Counted from the first letter of the stretch, positions 50,415 to 59,683 are shown. The stretch is DNA of 64,000 bases from Pseudomonas khavaziana (GCF_019145205.1 NZ_JAHSTT010000015.1:62001-126000); one strand, 5' to 3'. The notes: generated by a model not told the origin, from the sequence alone. A program made the numbers and translations.

Positions 50415-51211
50415 GCCGAGAACCCGTGTTCGATGCCCGGGAAGGTGACGGCTTTGACCTCGCTAACGTAAGCGCTCAGGGCTGCATGGATACTGTCCTG
50501 GCCGGCCATGAAGTTCTTCACGAACTTCGGCACGTGGCCGGTCATCGACAGGCCGAGCATGTCATGCAGCACCAGCACCTGGCCATCAGTGGCGGAACCG
50601 GCGCCAATGCCGATCACCGGCACTTTGACGGCCTGGGTGATTTCTGCGGCCAATTCGCTGGGCACGCACTCCAGCACAATCATCGCAGCACCGGCTTGTT
50701 CCAGGGCGATTGCGTCGGCGCGCATCTGGCGCGCCTGGGCTTCATTGCGGCCCTGCACCTTGTAGCCGCCGAGGATGTTCACTGACTGTGGTGTCAGGCC
50801 CATGTGTGCGCATACCGGTACGCCGCGTTCAGCCAGCAGCCGGATCGACTCGGCCAACCACACTGCACCCTCGACCTTGATCATGTGGGCGCCGGCCTGC
50901 ATGAGCTTGCCGGCGTTCTGGAAGGTTTGCTCCAGCGTGGCGTACCCCATGAACGGCAGGTCGGCGATGATCAAGGCGCCGTCGTTGCCACGCTTGACGC
51001 TGGCGGTGTGGTAGGCAAGTTCATCGGTGGTCACGGGCAGGGTGCTGTCATTCCCTTGAAGAACCATGCCCAGGGAGTCGCCCACCAACAACACTTCAAC
51101 CCCGGCCTGGCAACAGGCGTTGGCGAAGGTGGCGTCATAGCACGTCAGCATGGTGATTTTTTCACCTTTGAGTTTGAGGCTCTGCAAGGTGGTCAGGGTA
51201 ATGTCTGGCAT
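50411..51211 (-). CDS. panB: 3-methyl-2-oxobutanoate hydroxymethyltransferase
   Basis: 266 residues, a TIM barrel that makes ketopantoate. Metal-binding and catalytic motifs: LTCYDATFANACCQAGVEVLLVGDSLGMVLQG, AHMGLTPQSVN, IVLECVPSELA (catalytic Glu) and GIGAGSATDGQVLVLHDMLG. First gene of the panBC pair; a REPIN lies between it and folK upstream. Confidence 0.98.
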   Translation of the reverse strand: MPDITLTTLQSLKLKGEKITMLTCYDATFANACCQAGVEVLLVGDSLGMVLQGNDSTLPVTTDELAYHTASVKRGNDGALIIADLPFMGYATLEQTFQNAGKLMQAGAHMIKVEGAVWLAESIRLLAERGVPVCAHMGLTPQSVNILGGYKVQGRNEAQARQMRADAIALEQAGAAMIVLECVPSELAAEITQAVKVPVIGIGAGSATDGQVLVLHDMLGLSMTGHVPKFVKNFMAGQDSIHAALSAYVSEVKAVTFPGIEHGFSA

Positions 51212-51438
51212 GAAAAGGGTCCTCGTTCAGGCGCTTGGAAACAGCGAGTAACGCGCGTGAGTCTTCGTTTATACAGGCGCACTGTCTTGAAAGCAGTGCT
51301 TATAAGGCCTGGATTGCGCCCTGTAGCGCCGGGTTGGCGGCAGCGGGACGCCTATAGTCGTGAGGAGGACACGGGAAGTCAATTGGATGTGTTACCGCAT
51401 TGTTACGAAGGCGGTGTTACCGCTGTTACTGACGCGAT

Positions 51439-51538
51439 TGCAGGAGCGCGCTTGCTCGCGAAGAGCGCGTGGGCACCGCGTTTAAGCAGGTTGTGCACGT
51501 TAACGTTGGCGATTTTCGCGAGCAAGCTCGCTCCTACG
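51439..51538. repeat. REPIN, copy 2, overlapping the folK stop codon
   Basis: Left REP GCAGGAGCGCGCTTGCTCGC and right REP CGCGAGCAAGCTCGCTCCTA are inverted around a spacer that matches copy 1 in reverse orientation (CAACGTTAACG, CGCGGTGCC). The right REP supplies the folK TAG at 51534-51536. The remaining part of the 322-bp panB-folK gap shows nothing else. Confidence 0.88.
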
Positions 51539-52016
51539 AAGGTAAGCGTTCCAGGCCGACAAATGGGCAGGCTTCAAGCAGGCCGCTGAGGCTTTGCCCG
51601 TCAGGCAACTGCAGGTCGGCTGGCGCCAGCTCAGCCAGCGGGTAAAGCACAAACGCCCGCAGATGCATCTGGTAGTGCGGCACCTTGAGGCGTGGCTCGT
51701 CGATCAGGCGATCACCGAACAGCAGGATATCCAGATCCAGTGTGCGCGGGCCCCAGCGTTCAAGACGTTCGCGGCCCTGATCATTCTCGATGGCTTGCAG
51801 TGCATCGAGCAGGTCCAACGGCATCAGGCTGCTGTCCAGGGCCGCAACCGCGTTGGTGTAGCGCGGTTGGCCCGGGAGCAGGGAGTCACTTTGATAAAAC
51901 GCGGAAACACCGGAGAGGGTGGTGTCTGGCAACTGCGCCAGGGCTTTGATCGCGCTGCGCAATTGCTGTTGCGGGGCAGCCAGGTTGCTGCCCATGCCAA
52001 TATAGATACGTTCCAC
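51534..52016 (-). CDS. folK: 6-hydroxymethyl-7,8-dihydropterin pyrophosphokinase
   Basis: 160 residues. Folate pathway step before FolP (folP is at 26805). Motifs: YIGMGSNLAAPQQQLRSAI, the SAFYQS strand, and the catalytic GPRTLDLDILLFGD, with PHYQMHLRAFVLYPL. Its last codons and stop lie inside a REP sequence, so the C-terminal few residues may differ from relatives. It begins 2 bp after pcnB. Confidence 0.97.
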   Translation of the reverse strand: MERIYIGMGSNLAAPQQQLRSAIKALAQLPDTTLSGVSAFYQSDSLLPGQPRYTNAVAALDSSLMPLDLLDALQAIENDQGRERLERWGPRTLDLDILLFGDRLIDEPRLKVPHYQMHLRAFVLYPLAELAPADLQLPDGQSLSGLLEACPFVGLERLPS

Positions 52017-52018
52017 CT

Positions 52019-53422
52019 TTATTCGCCCGCGGCGCCCGAGGCATCGGCACTGCTGCGTTTACGCTTGCTACCGCTGCGGCGCCGCTTTTTCGGCCCTTCA
52101 CCGGTACTGTCGCCTTTACTACCCAGCTCGCGGATCATTTCCCGGCGCTGGCTGTCATTGGCGTCCTGATAGTCGGTCCACCATTCGCCCAGGCCATCGG
52201 TCTGCTCGCCGGCGCTTTCGCGCAGCAGCAGGAAGTCGTAGCCGGCACGGAAACGCGGGTTGTCCAGCAACAGGTCGGCGCGTTTGCCGCTGCGGCGCGG
52301 CAGGCGCTCCTGCATGTCCCAGATCTCGCGGATCGGCATAGTGAAGCGTTTTGGGATGGCGATGCGTTGGCACTGTTCGGCGATCAACTCGTGTGCCGCT
52401 TCCTGCATGGCCGGGATCGGCGGCATACCACGGTCCTGCAGGCGCAGAACGCGCTTGGGCAGGGCTGGCCACAACAGGGCGGCAAACAGGAACGCCGGAG
52501 TGACCGGTTTGTTCTGCTTGATGCGCAGGTCAGTGTTGACCAACGCTTCGCTGATCAATGTGTGGGTGTACGTCGGGTTGTATTCCAAGGCCTCGGCGCT
52601 GGCCGGGAACAATGGATCGAACAACTGCAGGTCGACAAGCATTTCGAAGGTGTCGGCGGCATAGCCCGAGAGAAACAGCTTGAGCACTTCTTCGAACAGG
52701 CGCGCCGAGGGGATCTCTCGCAGCATTGGCGCCAGCTCGCGAATCGGCGCAGCGGTGTGTTTCTCGATGCCGAAGTTGAGCTTGGCCGCGAAGCGCACGG
52801 CACGCAGCATGCGCACCGGGTCTTCCTGGTAGCGCTGCGTCGGGTCGCCGATCAGACGGATCAGGTTATTGCGGATGTCATGTACGCCATTGGCGTAATC
52901 GAGGATGCGCTCGCTGACCGGGTCGTAATACAAGGCATTGATGGTGAAGTCGCGACGTTGCGCGTCTTCCTCCAGGGTGCCGTAGACATTGTCGCGCAGG
53001 ATGCGCCCGCTTTCGTTGCGGGAAGACTGGTTGGTGTCTTCCTCTTCGTCGTTTTGCGGGTGCCCGGCGCGGAAGGTGGCCACCTCAATGATTTCGCGTC
53101 CAAAGTGGATATGCACCAACTTGAAGCGCCGGCCGATAATCCGCGCATTACGGAACTCGGCACGCACTTGTTCGGGCGTGGCGCTGGTGGCGACGTCGAA
53201 ATCCTTGGGCGTGATGTTGAGCAGCATGTCGCGTACGCAACCACCCACCAGGTAAGCCTGGTAGCCGGCGTTCTGCAAACGTTCGACGATGTTCACCGCA
53301 TAACGGCTGAATTGAGCCCGTTGCAGTGAATGCTGGCTGCTATTGAGCACTTCAGGCGTGCTGCGTTTGTGTTGCGTTCGACGCAAGGGAGAACGGAATG
53401 ACTGGAACAACTTCTTCAGCAT
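52019..53422 (-). CDS. pcnB: poly(A) polymerase I
   Basis: 467 residues from the ATG at 53422 (MLKKLFQSFRSPLRR). Class II nucleotidyltransferase: YLVGGCVRDMLLNITPKDFDVATSATPEQVR with the GG and DxD metal-binding residues, then RRDFTINALYYDP and the RNA-binding C-terminal part with a basic tail rich in Arg/Lys (KKRRRSGSKRKRSS). It adds 3' A-tails that promote RNA decay. The frame is open upstream but not family-like. folK follows after 2 bp. Confidence 0.96.
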   Translation of the reverse strand: MLKKLFQSFRSPLRRTQHKRSTPEVLNSSQHSLQRAQFSRYAVNIVERLQNAGYQAYLVGGCVRDMLLNITPKDFDVATSATPEQVRAEFRNARIIGRRFKLVHIHFGREIIEVATFRAGHPQNDEEEDTNQSSRNESGRILRDNVYGTLEEDAQRRDFTINALYYDPVSERILDYANGVHDIRNNLIRLIGDPTQRYQEDPVRMLRAVRFAAKLNFGIEKHTAAPIRELAPMLREIPSARLFEEVLKLFLSGYAADTFEMLVDLQLFDPLFPASAEALEYNPTYTHTLISEALVNTDLRIKQNKPVTPAFLFAALLWPALPKRVLRLQDRGMPPIPAMQEAAHELIAEQCQRIAIPKRFTMPIREIWDMQERLPRRSGKRADLLLDNPRFRAGYDFLLLRESAGEQTDGLGEWWTDYQDANDSQRREMIRELGSKGDSTGEGPKKRRRSGSKRKRSSADASGAAGE

Positions 53423-53564
53423 GGGATGCACTGTTTGAAGGAATGTTCGGCCATAACGAAGAATGACCGCATGATGGGCCGGGATTCTAGCATTTAGTCG
53501 GGGGATGGTGTAGGAACAAGCTACAGGCATTGCGCCATAAGCTTCAGAACGTCAAATGCCGGAA

Positions 53565-53590
53565 ACTACAAGGGGAGCCGAAGCTCCCCC
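53565..53590 (-). terminator. crcZ terminator
   Basis: On the minus strand GGGGAGC / GCTCCCC with a TTCG loop, followed by TTGTAGTTT. Confidence 0.85.
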
Positions 53591-53929
53591 AGAAGTAGTT
53601 GCGTGCTCTATTTTTATTATTGGTTTCGGGCTTCTTGTTTTTGTTGATCGCCCTCGCCATGAAGCTTCACCTTCATGACACTCCCAATTGGGAGTCAAGA
53701 GCAAACGGATTGCTTTGGTCGCTGTGTTGCTGATCTACGATCCAACCAGTTCAGGCTCTGCCTTAGGGCAGTTTTTGTTGTTCTCGGCCTGGTTGCGGGG
53801 CAAGCCCCAAATGCAACGCCTCTCCAAAAGAATCAGTTAGCTGCGCCTCCGCCGTGTTGTTTTTGTTATGCGTGAGTCGATTCGTCTTATTTTTATTGTC
53901 TTGTACAAAGCTTGTTATTGTTTTTGTAC
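53565..53929 (-). ncRNA. crcZ: small RNA CrcZ (Hfq/Crc decoy)
   Basis: A roughly 365-nt RNA filling the cbrB-pcnB gap, where CrcZ lies in Pseudomonas. On the minus strand I count six A-rich CA motifs: AACAATAA near 53911-53929, ACAATAAAAATAA near 53886-53902, AACAAAAACAAC near 53854-53870, AACAACAAAAAC near 53769-53784, AACAAAAACAAGAAG near 53631-53649 and AATAATAAAAATAG near 53608-53623. A sigma-54 promoter lies upstream and a terminator at the end. Known role: titrates Hfq (with Crc) and so lifts catabolite repression. Ends are estimated from promoter and terminator, not measured. Confidence 0.92.
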
Positions 53930-53938
53930 TAAGCATAT

Positions 53939-53955
53939 AGCAGGGTGCGTGCCAA
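53939..53955 (-). promoter_or_regulatory. sigma-54 promoter of crcZ
   Basis: On the minus strand TTGGCACGCACCCTGCT: GG and GC spaced by 10 bp, the same form as the promoter at 39545. It predicts a start near 53929. Confidence 0.88.
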
Positions 53956-54013
53956 CTTTTGCGCCGGCCAGCAAAACCGGGGTGTTGAGGTGGTTTTGTG
54001 GTTTTCGGGGCCG

Positions 54014-54051
54014 AAAAAAAGCCGGAGCTTCGTTACCGTAAGCCCCGGCTT
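54014..54051 (-). terminator. cbrB terminator
   Basis: On the minus strand AAGCCGG / CCGGCTT stem, extended by GCTT / AAGC, followed by T7. It separates cbrB from crcZ. Confidence 0.85.
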
Positions 54052-54052
54052 C

Positions 54053-54104
54053 TGTTACGTGAAAAGTCAGCGGTAACAGTTTTTTCACATCAGCAGGTGT
54101 TACC
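54053..54104 (-). promoter_or_regulatory. candidate CbrB-binding sites upstream of crcZ
   Basis: Repeated TGTTAC / GTAACA half-sites: TGTTAC at 54053, GTAACA at 54073 (inverted, 20 bp apart) and TGTTACC at 54098, with GTTACCGTAA at 54032. They lie about 125-175 bp upstream of the crcZ start, typical enhancer distance. Confidence 0.7.
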
Positions 54105-54120
54105 TGGTGGGGCGCACCCC

Positions 54121-55560
54121 TCAGCTTTCGCTGGCGACCCCGGTCTTGCGCCGTGGAATGCCCAGGCGCTGGCGCCGTTCCCACAGGCATTTGCGACTCA
54201 CCCCGAGCTTGCGTGCCAGCTCGGTCTCGGTCATATGGTCCTGATGCTCAAGGACGAAATGCTGGAAGTAGTCTTCCAGTGACAAATCTTCCGTCGGTTC
54301 ATGGCTGGTATTGCTAGCGCCACCCTGTTGCGGGGCCAAGCCAATGAAATCATCGTCGTCCAGATCACTGAGCTCGATATCGATACCCAGCAACTCGGCG
54401 GAAATCTCCGGGCTCTCCGACAGAATCACCGCACGCTCGACAGCGTTCTCCAGTTCCCGCACGTTACCCGGCCACGAGTAATGCCGGATCGCCTGCTCGG
54501 CGTCTGCGGCGAATTTCAGGTCGGTACGGTTGATACGCGCACTCTGGCGCAACAGGAATGCACTGGCGATCTCGTTGACGTCGGCGCCGCGCTCGCGCAG
54601 GGCCGGCAGCTTGAGGGCGATCACGTGCAGGCGGTAATACAAGTCTTCACGGAACTGGCCGATCTTGGCCAGGCTCTTGAGGTCACGGTGTGTCGCAGCA
54701 ATCAGTCGCACATCGACCTTTTGCGATTGCACCGAACCGACGCGTCGAATTTCGCCTTCCTGCAGCACCCGCAGCAAGCGGGCCTGGGCTTCCAGGGGCA
54801 ACTCACCGATCTCATCGAGGAACAAGGTGCCGCCGTCTGCGGCTTCCACCAACCCCGCGCGCCCGGCGCTGGCGCCAGTGAATGCGCCTTTTTCGTGGCC
54901 GAACAATTCGGACTCGATCAGGGATTCGGGGATCGCCGCGCAGTTCACCGAGATCATCGGTGCCTTGGCACGCTTGGACAGGTTGTGCAGGGCGCGGGCT
55001 ACCAGTTCCTTACCGGTCCCCGACTCGCCCTGGATCAATACATTGGAGTCGGTCGGCGCTACTTTGCGGATCTTGCTGTACAGATCCTGCATCGGTGGGC
55101 AGGAGCCGATGATGCCGATCTCGCCATTGCTGTTGTCGACACCTGGCTTGTCGGCGCCGTTGGTCGTTTTACCGGCCGGGCGCTGTTCGGCAGGCGCGCT
55201 GCTGGCCGACTGACGGTCACGCAGGATGCGGGCCACGGCCTGAAGCATTTCATCGTGGTCGAAAGGCTTGGCGATGTAGTCCACCGCGCCCATCTTCATC
55301 GAGTCCACCGCCGAGCGCAGGCTGGCGTAGCTGGTCATGATCAGCACCGGGGTGCCCTGGCCCAGCTTGATCAGCTCGGTGCCCGGGGCACCGGGCAGGC
55401 GCAGGTCGCTGACAATCAGGTCGAACGTGGGAATGCTGAATCGCTCTTGGGCTTCCTGCACCGAGCCGGCTTCGCTGACCTGGTACTGATTTCGTTCAAG
55501 CAGGCGACGCAAGGCAGAGCGGATAATGGTTTCGTCTTCGACGATCAAAATGTGCGGCAT
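54121..55560 (-). CDS. cbrB: sigma-54-dependent response regulator CbrB
   Basis: 479 residues. Receiver domain (1-115) with phospho-acceptor Asp52 in SDLRLPG and Lys98 in IAKPF; AAA+ domain with Walker A GESGTGKE at 178-185, sigma-54 contact loop GAFTGA at 225-230 and Walker B at 243-250; C-terminal Fis-type helix-turn-helix (TETELARKLGVSRKCLWERRQRLG). Partner of CbrA. It activates crcZ and carbon/nitrogen catabolic genes. 22 bp separate it from cbrA. Confidence 0.98.
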   Translation of the reverse strand: MPHILIVEDETIIRSALRRLLERNQYQVSEAGSVQEAQERFSIPTFDLIVSDLRLPGAPGTELIKLGQGTPVLIMTSYASLRSAVDSMKMGAVDYIAKPFDHDEMLQAVARILRDRQSASSAPAEQRPAGKTTNGADKPGVDNSNGEIGIIGSCPPMQDLYSKIRKVAPTDSNVLIQGESGTGKELVARALHNLSKRAKAPMISVNCAAIPESLIESELFGHEKGAFTGASAGRAGLVEAADGGTLFLDEIGELPLEAQARLLRVLQEGEIRRVGSVQSQKVDVRLIAATHRDLKSLAKIGQFREDLYYRLHVIALKLPALRERGADVNEIASAFLLRQSARINRTDLKFAADAEQAIRHYSWPGNVRELENAVERAVILSESPEISAELLGIDIELSDLDDDDFIGLAPQQGGASNTSHEPTEDLSLEDYFQHFVLEHQDHMTETELARKLGVSRKCLWERRQRLGIPRRKTGVASES

Positions 55561-55582
55561 TGATTCAATTCTCTCGACGGTC

Positions 55583-58531
55583 TCAGTTCACAGCGGACGT
55601 CGCTTCGACATGACGCGGCAAGGTCACCCGTATACGGGTGCCGCGTTGGCTTTCGGTGTCAGCCGGGCTGTCGATGGTGATTTGTCCATAATGCTCTTCA
55701 ACGATGGAATAGACCAGTGCAAGGCCCAGACCGGTTCCTTCACCGGGGTCCTTGGTGGTGAAGAAGGGTTCGAACAATCGGTCCATGATGTTCTGTGGAA
55801 TGCCGCTGCCTTCGTCCTCCACGATCAGGTCGACCGTGTGCTCGAAAGCCTCGCTCTTGACACGCACAGCGCTGCCGGCCGGTGACGCATCGCGCGCGTT
55901 GGACAGCAGGTTGATCAGCACTTGGGCCAGGCGTTGTGAGTCGCCATCGACCCAATGTTCCGGATCACAAAGATTGAAGAACTGTACTTCGAAATTGCGC
56001 CGGTTCAAGGCCAAAAGCCCAATGGCATCCTGCGCCACTTCGGCCAGGCACACCGCTTCGTCCTGGTTTTGATGCGCGCCGGAGTGGGCGAAGCTCATCA
56101 GTGACTGCACGATGCGTGACACGCGCTTGGTCTGCTCGAGGATTTGTCCGCTGATTTCGGTGATTTCACCGTCTTCTTCGCGCTCTTCCCGCAGGTTCTG
56201 CGCCAGGCAGGCGATACCGGTGATCGGGTTGCCGATTTCGTGGGCCACGCCGGCTGCGAGGCGGCCAATACTGGCCAGGCGCTCGGAATGCACCAGTTTG
56301 TCTTCGAGCATTTGTGTGTCGGTCAGGTCTTCCACCAGCAATACCAGGCCGCTGTTACCCGGCGCAAGGGGCTCATCGATGGCAGCTTTGTGCAGGTTGA
56401 GCCAACGGGTCTGACCGTCGAGGGCCAGGTGTTGTTTATGCAGGTGCTCATCGGGCAGGTTGATAAAGCCCAGGAGCAGTTCTTTCCAAGGATCGCCCAG
56501 GGTATTAAGCCGCGAACCCACCACCCGTTGCGCGGCGATGCCGGTGAGTTCTTCCATGGCCTTGTTCCACATCAGGATCTCTTGATCCTTGGCCAGGGAG
56601 CAGACGCCCATTGGCAATTCTTGCAGGGTCTGGCGATGGTAGCGGCGCAGGGCGTCGAGCTCGGCGGCCAGGCCGGTGAGGCGCGAATGGTAATCCTCCA
56701 GCCGGCTTTCGATGAAATGGATGTCTTCGGTGACGTAGTTTTCGCCGCCCGCCTTGTAGGGCAGGAATGTTTCGACCATGTCCTGGGATACGCTGGGGCC
56801 CATCAGGCCGGAGAGGTTGGCCTCGATACGGTCGCGCAGACGCCGCAGGGCGTAGGGGCGACGCTCGTCAAATGGAAGGTACAGATCACGCAGTGCCTGC
56901 TCGACTTCCTTTTGCGCGGCCTTCGCGCCCAGGGGCTTGGCCAGTTGCGTGGCGAACTCCTGAGGCGAGGCAGCATGCAGCTCGCGGCGTTGCGGGCGGC
57001 GTACGTTGTCCACCGCGCAGGCTTCGGCGGCGCTGGTTTCTTCGGGACTGGCGTTGGTGAACAGCGAGATCAAGGTGAACATCAGTACGTTGGCGGCCAG
57101 CGAGGCAATGGCCGCCATGTGCCAGCTGGTGTCGTCGAGCACGTAGATCATGTTCAGCAACGGGATATAGAAACCCTGCAAATTGCCGACCAGCGGTAGC
57201 AGCATGGTGACAACCCACACCAGGATTCCCGCCAGTAACCCGGCAATAAAGCCACGGCGATTGGCGGTCGGCCAGTACAGCACCGACAATACACCCGGCA
57301 GGAACTGCAAGGTGGCGACAAACGCGACGATGCCGAGGTTGGCCAGGTCTTGCCCGGCGCCAAGCAGCAGGTAGAACCCGTAGCCAGCCATGATGATTGC
57401 GATGATCAGCGCACGGCGGGTCCATTTCAACCAGCGGTAGATATTGCCTTCGGCCGGCGGCTGGTACAGCGGCAGCACCAGGTGGTTGAGTGCCATGCCC
57501 GAGAGCGCCAGCGTAGTGACAATGATCAACCCGCTGGCCGCCGATAAACCGCCGACATATGCCAGCAGCGCCAGGGCCGGGCTGTTGGCGGCAATGCCGA
57601 TGCCCAGGGTGAAGTACTCAGGGTTAGTAGTGGCCCCCAGTTTCAGGCCGGCCCACAGGATCAGCGGCACCGCCAGGCTCATCAGCAGCAGGAACAGCGG
57701 TAATCCCCAGCTGGCGCTGACCAGCGAGCGGGGGTTGAGGTTCTCGGTGAAGGTCATGTGATACATGTGCGGCATCACGATTGCCGAGGCGAAGAACACC
57801 AGCAGCAGCGTGCGCCATGGGCCTTCCTGCAAGGGAGTATGCAAGGCGGCGAGGGCGGTCTGGTTTTGCAGCAGCCAGAGTTCCAGCTGTTGCGGGCCGT
57901 CGAACACACCGTAGAGCGCATAGAGGCCGACGCCGCCGATGGCGATCAGCTTGATGACCGACTCAAAGGCAATCGCAAACACCAGGCCTTCGTGCTTCTC
58001 ACGGGTGGCGATATGACGCGAGCCGAAGAAAATCGTAAACAGGCTGATCAGCGCGCAGAAAGCCAGGGCAACCAGGTGTTGTACTGGCTCGCGGGTCAGG
58101 ATGCTGATGGAGTCGGCTACCGCCTGGATTTGCAGGGCCAGTAATGGCAGCACGCCGATCAGCATGAAAATCGTGGTCAGCGCGCCGGCCCAGGTGCTGC
58201 GAAAGCGAAAGGCGAATAGGTCCGCCAGGGACGACAACTGGTAGGTACGGGTGATTTTCAGGATCGGGTACAGCAGCACCGGCGCCAGCAGGAAGGCGCC
58301 GGATACCCCGAGGTAGCTGGAAAGAAAGCCGTAGCCGTACTGATAGGCCAGGCCTACCGTGCCATAAAACGCCCAGGCACTGGCGTACACGCCCAGGGAC
58401 AAGGTGTAGGTCAGCGGATGGCGAATGATCGCCCGCGGAATCATCCCGCGCTCACTGATCCAGGCCACACCGAACAACGCAGCCAGGTAGGCGGCGCTGA
58501 TCAGCAGCATCTGGGTGAGACTAAAGCTCAT
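55583..58531 (-). CDS. cbrA: sensor kinase CbrA with SLC5-type transporter domain
   Basis: 982 residues. The first 500 form a sodium:solute symporter-like membrane domain (about 13 hydrophobic segments), followed by a STAC-like linker, a PAS region (LPMGVCSLAKDQEILMWNKAMEELTG), the phospho-acceptor His in LAAGVAHEIGNPITG near residue 765, and an ATPase domain (NLLSNARDAS, DEGSGIP, GTGLGLALV). It phosphorylates CbrB; the transporter part is reported to take up histidine in relatives. The start at 58531 overlaps cbrX; an ATG two codons earlier (58537) is possible. Confidence 0.97.
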   Translation of the reverse strand: MSFSLTQMLLISAAYLAALFGVAWISERGMIPRAIIRHPLTYTLSLGVYASAWAFYGTVGLAYQYGYGFLSSYLGVSGAFLLAPVLLYPILKITRTYQLSSLADLFAFRFRSTWAGALTTIFMLIGVLPLLALQIQAVADSISILTREPVQHLVALAFCALISLFTIFFGSRHIATREKHEGLVFAIAFESVIKLIAIGGVGLYALYGVFDGPQQLELWLLQNQTALAALHTPLQEGPWRTLLLVFFASAIVMPHMYHMTFTENLNPRSLVSASWGLPLFLLLMSLAVPLILWAGLKLGATTNPEYFTLGIGIAANSPALALLAYVGGLSAASGLIIVTTLALSGMALNHLVLPLYQPPAEGNIYRWLKWTRRALIIAIIMAGYGFYLLLGAGQDLANLGIVAFVATLQFLPGVLSVLYWPTANRRGFIAGLLAGILVWVVTMLLPLVGNLQGFYIPLLNMIYVLDDTSWHMAAIASLAANVLMFTLISLFTNASPEETSAAEACAVDNVRRPQRRELHAASPQEFATQLAKPLGAKAAQKEVEQALRDLYLPFDERRPYALRRLRDRIEANLSGLMGPSVSQDMVETFLPYKAGGENYVTEDIHFIESRLEDYHSRLTGLAAELDALRRYHRQTLQELPMGVCSLAKDQEILMWNKAMEELTGIAAQRVVGSRLNTLGDPWKELLLGFINLPDEHLHKQHLALDGQTRWLNLHKAAIDEPLAPGNSGLVLLVEDLTDTQMLEDKLVHSERLASIGRLAAGVAHEIGNPITGIACLAQNLREEREEDGEITEISGQILEQTKRVSRIVQSLMSFAHSGAHQNQDEAVCLAEVAQDAIGLLALNRRNFEVQFFNLCDPEHWVDGDSQRLAQVLINLLSNARDASPAGSAVRVKSEAFEHTVDLIVEDEGSGIPQNIMDRLFEPFFTTKDPGEGTGLGLALVYSIVEEHYGQITIDSPADTESQRGTRIRVTLPRHVEATSAVN

Positions 58532-58697
58532 CGGCATCTTTTTGGCTCTGCAGGATGAAGGTCACGACGATCAGGATCAGCCACAGCAGATAGGGGCGGT
58601 ACCAGGCGCCCGTGGCGTCGATCCACCAATCCATGATGGCGGGGGAAAACAGGTAGATCCCGACGACCAGCAGCAGGACCAATCGATAGATGTACAT
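58521..58697 (-). CDS. cbrX: small membrane protein CbrX upstream of cbrA
   Basis: 58 residues: MYIYRLVLLLVVGIYL, a short polar loop rich in Trp (MDWWIDATGAWYRP), then YLLWLILIVVTFIL and an acidic tail ending DADEL. Two membrane helices. The stop overlaps the start of cbrA by 11 nt, implying translational coupling, as described for cbrX in P. putida. AGAGG lies 9 nt before the ATG. Function unclear beyond coupling; it may pair with the CbrA membrane domain. Confidence 0.9.
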   Translation of the reverse strand: MYIYRLVLLLVVGIYLFSPAIMDWWIDATGAWYRPYLLWLILIVVTFILQSQKDADEL

Positions 58698-58759
58698 GTT
58701 GGCCTCTGATTAAAAATCTGCGGCGATGGTAACGGATGGCTGGCAACCTGCAAGCGCCT

Positions 58760-59647
58760 TCAACGCAATTGCGCTTCGGCCAACGTCAATGTGCGCGGGA
58801 TGCGGGTGGCGTCCCAGTGCGCAATGCCCCAATCCAGCAGTTCCCGTGGGCTGGCGTGCAGCAGTTCATCGCCGGCTGGCTGGCCAAGGGCGCGCAGTGC
58901 CCGCAGCAGCAACGGCGTGGCCTGGTCGACCGTCAACGGCGGCGAACGGTAGGACTTGCCCAGCTTATGGCCGTCCGGCTGGACGATCAGCGGCACATGC
59001 AGGTAACGCGGTTGGCGCAGGCCCAGCAGCTCTTGCAGGTACAGCTGGCGTGGTGTGGAGTCGAGCAAGTCGGCGCCGCGCACGATATCGGTAACCCCTT
59101 GCCATGCGTCATCAAGGACCACGGCCAATTGGTAGGCGTAAAGGCCATCGCGGCGACGGATGATGAAATCGCCTGCATCGCGCCCCAAATGCTGTCGGAA
59201 CTCGCCCTGTACGCGATCAGTAAAGTGGTATTGCAGTTCGGGCACGCGCAGACGGATGGCGGCGTCTTGCTGATCGTGGCCGGCATTGCGGCACAGGCCG
59301 GGGTAAATCCCGTTATAGGGTTCCAGCTGTTTACGTGAGCATGTGCAGGCGTACGCCAGGCCGTGGTTGAACAAGTCATTCAGCACTTTGGCGTAGCCAT
59401 CATGCCGCTCGCTCTGTCGGACCAGATCACCATCCCATTCAAAGCCGTAGCTTTCCAAGGCATGCAGGATCGCTGCCTGGGCGCCGGGCTCTTCACGCGG
59501 TGGATCGAGGTCTTCCATGCGCATCAACCAGCGACCGTGGTGGACGCGAGCGTCTAGGTAGGAGGCGAGGGCGGCTACCAGTGAGCCGAAATGCAAATGG
59601 CCGCTGGGCGTGGGGGCGAAACGCCCGATATAGGTAGAGGCTGTCAT
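58760..59647 (-). CDS. gluQ: glutamyl-Q tRNA(Asp) synthetase
   Basis: 295 residues, a shortened glutamyl-tRNA synthetase without the anticodon-binding domain. HIGH motif in PTPSGHLHFGSL, zinc site CTCSRK with a later Cys, KMSKS equivalent in HKLGKSYRS. It attaches Glu to queuosine in tRNA-Asp. The start at 59647 (MTASTYIGRFAPTPSG) is the family start. Lies just downstream of dksA, a conserved pairing, with a terminator between them. Confidence 0.95.
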   Translation of the reverse strand: MTASTYIGRFAPTPSGHLHFGSLVAALASYLDARVHHGRWLMRMEDLDPPREEPGAQAAILHALESYGFEWDGDLVRQSERHDGYAKVLNDLFNHGLAYACTCSRKQLEPYNGIYPGLCRNAGHDQQDAAIRLRVPELQYHFTDRVQGEFRQHLGRDAGDFIIRRRDGLYAYQLAVVLDDAWQGVTDIVRGADLLDSTPRQLYLQELLGLRQPRYLHVPLIVQPDGHKLGKSYRSPPLTVDQATPLLLRALRALGQPAGDELLHASPRELLDWGIAHWDATRIPRTLTLAEAQLR

Positions 59648-59683
59648 GGGCCGGATACTACTGCAAAAGCGGTAAACGCCAGA

